Assembly: GCA_944358565.1 (NCBI GenBank)
Contig: CALVRK010000053.1
Span: 1 to 7,123, forward strand
Reading direction: 5' to 3'
From: an uncultured Bacilli bacterium
GTDB lineage: Bacteria; Bacillota_I; Bacilli_A; RF39; UBA660
Length of the DNA stretch: 7,123 nucleotides
Part shown: in pieces, positions 1-5,266 of the stretch
How positions within the stretch are numbered: the first letter of the stretch is position 1
Layout of the letters: every line of letters begins with the position of its first letter
Translations under genes and position numbers: made by a program
The notes under the pieces: model-generated
What the model saw: the letters and a program-made list of their open reading frames with translations, nothing else
What the model was told of the DNA's origin: nothing
The model's database searches: none

Positions 1-2
1 CC

Positions 3-47
3 TTAGGTTTCTGTGAAGTAGAAAAAGCTTACCGTGAGGTAAGCTAA
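3..47 (+). other. 3' end of an upstream transcription unit with a GTGA-tetraloop hairpin
   Basis: The left edge holds a perfect 8-bp stem (26-33 with 38-45) closed by a GTGA loop, a GNRA-type tetraloop common in structured RNAs. The same bases read in frame from position 3 as LGFCEVEKAYREVS with a TAA stop at 45-47, so they could instead be the last codons of a truncated gene. The stop falls at the foot of the hairpin and just before the terminator. Both readings may hold, as in IS200/IS605-type tnpB genes, whose 3' end doubles as a structured guide RNA. Too little is present to decide, and the protein tail is not recognised. Confidence 0.3.
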
Positions 48-77
48 TGTCAAAATTTATTTTGGCATTTTGTTCTT
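46..77 (+). terminator. Rho-independent terminator of the upstream unit
   Basis: A 10-bp stem (46-55 with 60-69, one G-T wobble) with a TTTA loop is followed by a T-rich tail, TTGTTCTT. The tail is on the plus strand only, so it ends transcription entering from the left and insulates the secretion operon from read-through. Confidence 0.75.
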
Positions 78-140
78 ATGGAATATAATTCATTAATCAA
101 CTTTTTATTTTTTCTTAATTCTCTTCTTTGTTTCTTATTC

Positions 141-208
141 ATTACTACATACTCCTTTATTATTTTAACTATATTTTAACAAATATAATTTACTTTGTAT
201 GTAGTAGT
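141..208. repeat. Inverted repeat enclosing direct repeats and a small palindrome
   Basis: ATTACTACATAC (141-152) is matched in inverted orientation by GTATGTAGTAGT (197-208), with 11 of 12 positions pairing and the inner nine perfect, separated by 44 bases. Inside lie two copies of TATTTTAAC (161-169 and 172-180), 11 bases apart or about one helical turn, and a 7-bp inverted repeat (170-176 with 181-187). The block lies 60-130 bases upstream of the first promoter. It could bind a regulator or simply be AT-rich structure. No known operator is recognised, and the rest of 78-268 shows no supported gene. Confidence 0.45.
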
Positions 209-268
209 TATCATTTAATTTTTGCGAAAAACGTTTTACTCTTTTTAACTGAAATTGTTTTATTTCTA

Positions 269-297
269 TTGACAAAAAACGTAATAAAAGGTATATT
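269..297 (+). promoter_or_regulatory. Sigma-A-type promoter for the pilin-like gene pair
   Basis: A perfect -35 box TTGACA (269-274) is separated by 17 bases from the -10 box TATATT (292-297). Transcription should start near 303-305, giving a short leader of about 25 bases that carries a strong ribosome site, GAGGAGGT (313-320), 7 bases before the ATG at 328. This is the best promoter in the window. The spacer contains AAAAACGT (275-282), which also occurs at 227-234 inside the palindrome AAAACGTTTT (228-237) and might be an operator sequence. Confidence 0.8.
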
Positions 298-327
298 TAT
301 AGTATGAGTTAAGAGGAGGTTAATTTT

Positions 328-678
328 ATGAATTTAGTTAATACTTTAGAATATTGTTCAGGAACTTTAGGTAGTGGTATTCCAGAAGGAATCGGAAATG
401 TTGTTCATTTAATTGTTGTAGCTATTCAGGTTGTAGTTCCAATATTATTGATTATTTGGGGTATGATTGATTTTGCTAAAGCGATTATTGGTCAAGATGA
501 AGATAAAATTAAAGCTGGGCAAAAAACTTTTTTAAAAAGGTTGATTGCAGCTGTTGTTGTATTCTTGGTTGTAACAATTGTTAATTTGGCAATTAATTTA
601 GCCGCTAGTGTTGGCGGTGAAGGCAATGATGCAAATACTGCTTGGACTTGTGCAAAAGAATTAATAAATGGACATTAG
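328..678 (+). CDS. VirB2/TrbC-like pilin candidate 1, type IV secretion
   Basis: This 116-residue protein has two hydrophobic helices (about 24-48 and 72-94) joined by a short charged loop with many lysines (about 49-71). That arrangement is typical of VirB2/TrbC-type pilins of type IV secretion systems, where the basic loop is cytoplasmic and both ends lie outside. There is no clear cleavable signal peptide. Cys10 precedes helix 1 and Cys108 follows helix 2 in a W-T-C-A-K motif near the C-terminus, so the two could form a disulfide outside the cell. The gene is first in its transcription unit, behind a strong promoter and ribosome site. The next gene is a paralog sharing the block VVPILLIIWGM and the W-x-C-x-K ending. 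The fold and context support a pilin role. Without a profile search, another two-helix T4SS membrane subunit remains possible. Confidence 0.75.
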   Translation: MNLVNTLEYCSGTLGSGIPEGIGNVVHLIVVAIQVVVPILLIIWGMIDFAKAIIGQDEDKIKAGQKTFLKRLIAAVVVFLVVTIVNLAINLAASVGGEGNDANTAWTCAKELINGH

Positions 679-702
679 TCTTTTAGAAAGTGGGAATTTG
701 AT

Positions 703-1095
703 ATGAATTTATTTTATCTATTAGACGCTGCTGATTCAACGTTATGTGAAGGTATTTTGGTTCCAAATGTCTTGTTTAATGTGGTATCAACAGTTATTAC
801 GGGTATTAAAATAGTGGTTCCGATATTATTAATCATATGGGGAATGCTTGATTTTGCAAAATCTGTAATTGCGAAAAAGGAAGATGATATAAAAAAATAT
901 CAAAAAGCTTTTGTATCACGTCTTATTTCTGCTTTGGTTGTATTTTTAATAATATTTGTTGTTCAACTTGCTGTTAATTTAGTTTCTGGAGTAGAGGATA
1001 GTGCTAATCCAGATGGTACAACTGTCAGCGATATATGGAGCTGTAGTAAGAAATTTATTAATGGCGTTGACACTAATGAAAATGCTGAGGAATAG
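703..1095 (+). CDS. VirB2/TrbC-like pilin candidate 2, paralog of the upstream gene
   Basis: This 130-residue protein is built like its upstream neighbour: helix 1 at about 26-48, a lysine-rich loop, and helix 2 at about 75-96. It carries the same VVPILLIIWGM block in helix 1 and a matching I-W-S-C-S-K-K-F-I-N-G ending. Cys15 and Cys114 occupy the same positions relative to the helices as the Cys pair in paralog 1. It differs in having a longer extracellular segment after helix 2 and an acidic tail (about 121-130). It lies 24 bases after the previous stop, with a weaker ribosome site (AAAGTGGG, 687-694), so it may be made at a lower level. An intrinsic terminator overlaps its stop codon. It may be a minor pilin, or an alternative subunit of the same pilus or channel. 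Confidence 0.75.
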   Translation: MNLFYLLDAADSTLCEGILVPNVLFNVVSTVITGIKIVVPILLIIWGMLDFAKSVIAKKEDDIKKYQKAFVSRLISALVVFLIIFVVQLAVNLVSGVEDSANPDGTTVSDIWSCSKKFINGVDTNENAEE

Positions 1096-1123
1096 AGTTA
1101 TCGAATTGATAATTCTATTTTTT
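1091..1123 (+). terminator. Rho-independent terminator after the pilin-like pair
   Basis: A 12-bp stem (1091-1102 with 1108-1119, one G-T wobble) and a GAATT loop run into a T tract (1118-1123). The TAG stop of the second pilin-like gene (1093-1095) lies inside the left arm, so translating ribosomes could affect hairpin formation. It should end most transcripts from the first promoter and keep pilin expression separate from the downstream machinery genes. Confidence 0.8.
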
Positions 1124-1154
1124 ATGTTTTGTTGATTTTTTGTATATTAATTGT

Positions 1155-1182
1155 TTGTTACTTCACTAAATTATGTTATAAT
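1155..1182 (+). promoter_or_regulatory. Promoter for the downstream T4SS operon
   Basis: A perfect TATAAT -10 box (1177-1182) is preceded by TG at 1174-1175, the extended -10 pattern. A weak -35 candidate, TTGTTA (1155-1160), lies 16 bases upstream. It sits between the terminator at 1091-1123 and the gene starting at 1215, so it probably drives the five-gene run 1215-7051. The poorer -35 box suggests weaker expression than the first promoter. Confidence 0.7.
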
Positions 1183-1214
1183 GATTATGTATTATATTCT
1201 AAGTGGGTGACTTT

Positions 1215-2210
1215 ATGAAAAAAATATATGTTTCAATTTTTATAATTATTAGCATGTTTTTTATAAAAATTAATGGTGTTAGTGCTGCGTGTAGTTGTTA
1301 TTTTACTGGTCAATTAATGACTGATAATGATGGATATAGAACAGACTATTTGTTGGAAGTGAGTTTAACAGCAGGTCAAGATCCTAAAATTATATATTTT
1401 GGTGAAAGTGGTTTTGATGTTGAATCTGGTGAAAGTGGGGCTTATAATAATTTAACCAACGAAATGGTTTCAAACAATAAATTTTTGAAAAATTTTGGTG
1501 ATGATCAACGTGCTCTTGCTGACAATGTTGCTAAAGCAGGTTGCCTAGTTACTGGAGCTTCTGCTGGCTGTAATCGTTTTACCATTTATTATGAAAGCTG
1601 GGATGGACCATCGGGTAGAGATAGGAGAATTTTTTGGAAAGCTCCAACTATAAGTGAAAATGTGCCTATTATTGGTGGTATACCTGGAATTGGTGATCAG
1701 GTTGCTTGGGATCCAACAGCTGTTCATTCTGATAAATTTAGAGCAATTTCTAAAGAAAATTACTCAAAATTAAAAAAGGCTGATAGTGCTGCTAGCACTA
1801 TTGAAGATTTAGGTCTCGAAGATTCTGATTTTTCTGCAGAAATTCTTGCAATTCAAAAATGGGCACAACAGACAGGTCAAACTAATGTTGAAGATATTGG
1901 TGATCCCTGTTTAATTATTGATGGCTCATTACAAGAATTATTAAGCCATGTTTTTTGGATTATTAGTATTTTAGGAATTATATTGGTTGTGGTGATGACA
2001 GCATTGAGTTTTATAAAAGCAATTGTTGGATCTGATGACGAAAAATTTAGAGATGCTTTTAGACATTTAATTACAAGAATTATTGTTGTAATTATTCTTT
2101 TATTACTTCCTATGATTTTAAATTTTATAATATCTATAATTAATGATAATGTATCTGGAGTTGTTAAAATTGGTTCAGACGGCAAAACACCATTTTGTGA
2201 TATTGCCTAG
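1215..2210 (+). CDS. Secreted Cys-rich protein with a C-terminal pilin-like two-helix module
   Basis: The start chosen is ATG 1215 (331 residues). A GTG at 1203 is in frame but lies within the ribosome-binding sequence AAGTGGGTGA (1201-1210). Residues 1-24 form a signal peptide: KK, a hydrophobic core, and a V-S-A cleavage site before A-C-S-C. A hydrophilic ectodomain follows (about 25-240) with cysteines at 26, 28, 110, 119 and 232. The C-terminal part has two helices (about 247-268 and 288-309) joined by a charged loop, VGSDDEKFRDAFRHLITR, and ends with Cys328. This closely resembles the two preceding pilin-like proteins in helix order, loop charge and flanking cysteines. I infer a membrane-anchored surface component of the secretion system, such as a pilus base, tip or adhesin. 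The ectodomain is not recognised. It is 14 bases from the next gene. Confidence 0.7.
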   Translation: MKKIYVSIFIIISMFFIKINGVSAACSCYFTGQLMTDNDGYRTDYLLEVSLTAGQDPKIIYFGESGFDVESGESGAYNNLTNEMVSNNKFLKNFGDDQRALADNVAKAGCLVTGASAGCNRFTIYYESWDGPSGRDRRIFWKAPTISENVPIIGGIPGIGDQVAWDPTAVHSDKFRAISKENYSKLKKADSAASTIEDLGLEDSDFSAEILAIQKWAQQTGQTNVEDIGDPCLIIDGSLQELLSHVFWIISILGIILVVVMTALSFIKAIVGSDDEKFRDAFRHLITRIIVVIILLLLPMILNFIISIINDNVSGVVKIGSDGKTPFCDIA

Positions 2211-2224
2211 TAAAGGAGGTTTTT

Positions 2225-4411
2225 ATGCCTGATGTATTAATTGATTTAGCAAGATCTTTAATGTTTTTCTTTGATAATATCATATATGGATTAATTCCAA
2301 CTATTTATAAATTATTTGTTTATTTATCTGAGGTTGACCTTTTTACTGGAAATACTCAAATTAGTAATTTAGTAAATCATATATATGCTTTGCTAGGTAT
2401 ATTTATGCTTTTTAAGGTTAGTTTTTCACTTTTACAGTACATTGTTGATCCTAATTCATTTAGAGACAGCTCAAAAGGTATGGGAAAATTAATTACTAAT
2501 GTTTTAGTGGCATTAGTTTTACTTGTTAGTGTTCCTTCAATTTTTAGTGTACTTATGGAGTTTCAGACTACTATTGTTCAAAGTAATGCGATTGGTAGAT
2601 TGATTTTGGGAACTAATACGACTGGAAATGGTAATGAGGCTGTAGAAGGAGACAGAATTTCTGTTGAAGGCGTAAATACTATGGCTAAAGATTTACAATT
2701 TATGATTTATGGTGCTTTTTATTCTATTGATTCAAAATTTATTGATTCCAATTCATTTGAGTATGATAATGGAGGTATATTAAGTAATTGTGAAGGCACA
2801 ACAGGAATTCTAGGCTCAACAGACATGGCTATAGCTAATAATGGTCAATGTTTGGATCAATTGGCTGCAGAAATGGAAAAACAAGATGATATTTCTGCAA
2901 ATGGTGTGAATTTATATAGTTTTTATAAATATGTGAATGAACAGGGGGAAATAGTGGATGAACGAGATTTTAATGATTTTGGTAGATTGTTAACATGGAA
3001 ACAAGATGGTGTATATGTTATTAATTATTTGCCATTAATTTCGGCCGCCGCTGGCATTTATATTGTATTTTTATTAATTAGTTTTTCTGTTGATGTTGCT
3101 GTGAGAGCTATAAAATTATGCTTTTTACAAATGGTTGCCCCTATTGCAATTGTTTCATATGTTGATCCTAAGGAGTCAGTAAGTAATGGTAAATTACATA
3201 ATTGGGTTGTAGAATGTTCAAAAACGTATTTTTCTTTATTTTTAAGACTTGCGACTATATTTTTAGTAATGTTTGTAATTTCTGCAGTTGCCTCTACTGT
3301 TATTTCAAGTGGTAGTAATATTAAAGGATTGTTACAAGAAGATCCTAGTTATAATATTTGGATATACTTATTTTTAGTGTTAGGTGCATTTATGTTTGCT
3401 AAACAGGTACCAAATATTATTGAGTCTATTTTTGGAATTAAATTTTCTGGTGATTTACATTTAAATCCATTTAAAAATGAAGGCCTTGCAACTTTAACTG
3501 GTGGTGTTGTTGGTGCTGGTATTGGTGGAGTGGCAAGTTCTATCGCTTCTGCAAAAACAGCTTCAATTATGGGCGATAATAAATTTAAAGCTGCTCTAAG
3601 TGGTTTTACCAAAGGAACTTTAGGTGGTGCATTTAAAGGAAAAAATTGGGATGGTAAAAATTTATCTTCTTTGATTTCTACGCCGCTTGGTGTTTCTGGT
3701 GATATAGCTAGATATCAAGCTGCTAAGCACGGCACAAGATTAGGTGATCGTGCTGGGGCAATGATAAATGAAGCAATTGGTGCACCACAAAAAGCTGATA
3801 TAATGAAAAAACGAATAGAAAATGCTGGTAGATTTACAAAACTTTATGATGCTGTTGATGGTGGTGTGGCAGCTAAAATGGCTAAACTAAAGGATATTAG
3901 TCAATTTACTAGTAGTGATCCGGCTACTAATAGGGCTAATTTCAAGAAAATCAGTGAGTATAATTATTTGAAAGCACAATTAGATGCGGCAATACAACGT
4001 GGTGATGCTGAGACTGCTGCTAGTATTCAAAATGGTTCATATTCGGATTCTGTGATTACCTCATCGGCTAAATTTAGTGATTATGAGGATGAGGCAAAAC
4101 AAACTATGTATGATATGATTACAAGAAATGAAATTGTTGATGATGCTGAAATTCAATCTATTAGGTCTAATATTGATGCCATGAAGAGAGTTGGTAAAGA
4201 AAACGCATCTACTCCTGAGTTTGCATCTGTTGATGATAGTATTTATGTTAATGATGCATCAGGCAATGCTATGTCCAAGATGAAGAAGGCGTCTAAAGCT
4301 GTTAATACTGCTAAGACTATAACTGAAAACAGTGATGAATATGAAAATTCTCAAGCTGCAGCCGATGCAATTAAATCTAATCGTATGTTTGATTATTTTA
4401 CAAAAAGATAA
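2225..4411 (+). CDS. VirB6/TrbL-like polytopic T4SS channel protein with long soluble C-terminus
   Basis: This 728-residue protein has a membrane part (about 1-400) and a soluble tail (about 450-728). Helices are visible at about 12-36, 52-72, 87-114, 268-290, 295-312, 335-362 and 378-395. A hydrophilic segment of about 150 residues (115-265), probably extracellular, holds Cys189 and Cys209. The stretch around 294-317 (RAIKLCFLQMVAPIAIVSYV, then DPKES) and the helix near 335-362 resemble VirB6/TrbL-like proteins of Gram-positive conjugation systems, which form the inner-membrane channel with VirB4 and VirB3. A Gly/Ala-rich stretch (about 424-450) links to the tail, which is rich in charged residues and predicted helical. 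The ribosome site AAAGGAGG (2212-2219) is near perfect. The VirB6 call rests on topology, motif and position between pilin-like genes and PrgI/VirB4. The tail's function is unknown. Confidence 0.75.
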   Translation: MPDVLIDLARSLMFFFDNIIYGLIPTIYKLFVYLSEVDLFTGNTQISNLVNHIYALLGIFMLFKVSFSLLQYIVDPNSFRDSSKGMGKLITNVLVALVLLVSVPSIFSVLMEFQTTIVQSNAIGRLILGTNTTGNGNEAVEGDRISVEGVNTMAKDLQFMIYGAFYSIDSKFIDSNSFEYDNGGILSNCEGTTGILGSTDMAIANNGQCLDQLAAEMEKQDDISANGVNLYSFYKYVNEQGEIVDERDFNDFGRLLTWKQDGVYVINYLPLISAAAGIYIVFLLISFSVDVAVRAIKLCFLQMVAPIAIVSYVDPKESVSNGKLHNWVVECSKTYFSLFLRLATIFLVMFVISAVASTVISSGSNIKGLLQEDPSYNIWIYLFLVLGAFMFAKQVPNIIESIFGIKFSGDLHLNPFKNEGLATLTGGVVGAGIGGVASSIASAKTASIMGDNKFKAALSGFTKGTLGGAFKGKNWDGKNLSSLISTPLGVSGDIARYQAAKHGTRLGDRAGAMINEAIGAPQKADIMKKRIENAGRFTKLYDAVDGGVAAKMAKLKDISQFTSSDPATNRANFKKISEYNYLKAQLDAAIQRGDAETAASIQNGSYSDSVITSSAKFSDYEDEAKQTMYDMITRNEIVDDAEIQSIRSNIDAMKRVGKENASTPEFASVDDSIYVNDASGNAMSKMKKASKAVNTAKTITENSDEYENSQAAADAIKSNRMFDYFTKR

Positions 4412-4424
4412 AAGGGGTGATTAA

Positions 4425-4751
4425 ATGCAATTCTTAATTCCGGCAAATACTAAAAAATCAATGTTAATATTTGGAGCATTTACAACATTTGATTTAATTT
4501 TATTTGGTGTAGGTATTGGAGCTACAATATTGTTGTTATTGATAATAGCTCCAAATTCCTTACTGACAGCAGTTATTGATTTACTGCCCGCTTTAATATG
4601 TGGCTTCTTGGTATTACCGATACCAAATTACCATAATATTAGAGTTGTAATTCAAGAGTTATATAGATTTTATACGACAAGGCAAAGGTTTATATGGAAA
4701 GGATGGTGTGTGAAAGATGAATTCGGAGACTCGCAGCAAATACACAAATGA
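4425..4751 (+). CDS. PrgI/VirB3-like T4SS membrane protein
   Basis: This 108-residue protein has a short N-terminal segment (MQFLIPANTK), two hydrophobic helices (about 22-42 and 47-66), and a basic aromatic C-terminal part (about 68-98, including NYHNIRVVIQELYRFYTTRQ). This is the pattern of the PrgI family in Gram-positive conjugative elements, the counterpart of VirB3, which sits next to the VirB4 ATPase and recruits it to the membrane. Gene order (VirB6-like, PrgI, VirB4) supports the call. The start has a good ribosome site, AAGGGGTGA (4412-4420), which begins at the last base of the preceding stop codon. The last 35 bases overlap the next gene in another frame, so the final residues (about GDSQQIHK) are constrained by that gene's start and may not matter to function. 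Confidence 0.8.
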   Translation: MQFLIPANTKKSMLIFGAFTTFDLILFGVGIGATILLLLIIAPNSLLTAVIDLLPALICGFLVLPIPNYHNIRVVIQELYRFYTTRQRFIWKGWCVKDEFGDSQQIHK

Positions 4752-5265
4752 TTTTGTACCAATAAAATCAATTACTAATGGAGTTATTATTTGTAATAAT
4801 AATGAAAAAATTACGGGAGTAAAGATATTTCCTAGGAATCTCTTTATTCTAGAGCCTGATATGCAAAATATGATTATAACTAATTTAAAAAATGTTTATA
4901 ATTTAATTGATTATGAATTTTGGATTATCGTGGCAGATAGGCCGGTAGATATTACGGCGTATTTGTCTAGATTGCAGTTACTTTATAATTCACAAACTAA
5001 TCCTGTTAAAAGAAAATTAATATTAGATGATATTAATAAAGCTAATATGTTTACAACTACTATGAATGTTGTTGATACAGAGTATTATTTACTTTTTAAA
5101 GAAAAGGACATGGATAAAATCCAAAAGAAGATACGAAATTTAATTCAAGCTTTTGCGAATGCAGGGCTTAGTGTTACACAAACTTCTAATGATGATTTGA
5201 GAATTATTTTAGATAATTTCTTAAATGGAGGAATGACTACGACGTTTGGGACGGTGATGAGTTAG
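4717..5265 (+). CDS. TraD/TrsD-like protein, resembling a detached VirB4 N-terminal domain
   Basis: This 182-residue soluble protein has no membrane helix, Walker motif or signal peptide. It starts with a strand-rich segment (about 11-50: FVPIKSITNGVIICNNNEKI, then a GVKIFPRNLFILEPD stretch), followed by a helical middle and a 'DTEYYLLFKEKDMDKIQKKI' region leading to a C-terminal helix. This matches the small proteins encoded between PrgI and VirB4 in Gram-positive conjugation operons (TraD/TrsD of staphylococcal plasmids), which resemble the N-terminal domain of VirB4. A partner role with VirB4 at the membrane is inferred. An in-frame stop at 4711-4713 makes ATG 4717 the first possible start, overlapping the previous gene by 35 bases. 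Its stop lies one base before the VirB4 start. A frameshifted single VirB4 gene is less likely, because the next protein has its own typical N-terminus. Confidence 0.65.
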   Translation: MNSETRSKYTNDFVPIKSITNGVIICNNNEKITGVKIFPRNLFILEPDMQNMIITNLKNVYNLIDYEFWIIVADRPVDITAYLSRLQLLYNSQTNPVKRKLILDDINKANMFTTTMNVVDTEYYLLFKEKDMDKIQKKIRNLIQAFANAGLSVTQTSNDDLRIILDNFLNGGMTTTFGTVMS

Positions 5266-5266
5266 T

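Noticed and set aside
78..179. A 33-codon open frame starting at ATG 78, rich in Phe, Leu and Ile
   Set aside because: It has no ribosome site, begins at the end of a terminator T tract, and its hydrophobic composition is what T-rich DNA gives by chance.
1203..1214. GTG at 1203 as the start of the pilin-fused protein
   Set aside because: It lies inside the sequence that pairs with 16S rRNA (AAGTGGGTGA). The ATG at 1215 gives correct spacing and a standard signal peptide beginning MKK.
1275..1300. A lipoprotein lipobox before Cys26 of the pilin-fused protein
   Set aside because: The residues before the cysteine are V-S-A-A, which lack Leu/Val at -3. A signal peptidase I site V-S-A fits better.
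1877..2185. A 102-codon minus-strand open frame
   Set aside because: It lies opposite the membrane module of the pilin-fused protein. Its Ile/Thr/Asn/Lys-rich translation is the mirror of hydrophobic codons, with no ribosome site or domain.
3349..3612. An 87-codon minus-strand open frame
   Set aside because: It is a shadow of the VirB6-like gene, with no start signal and no recognisable motif. The plus-strand gene is well supported.
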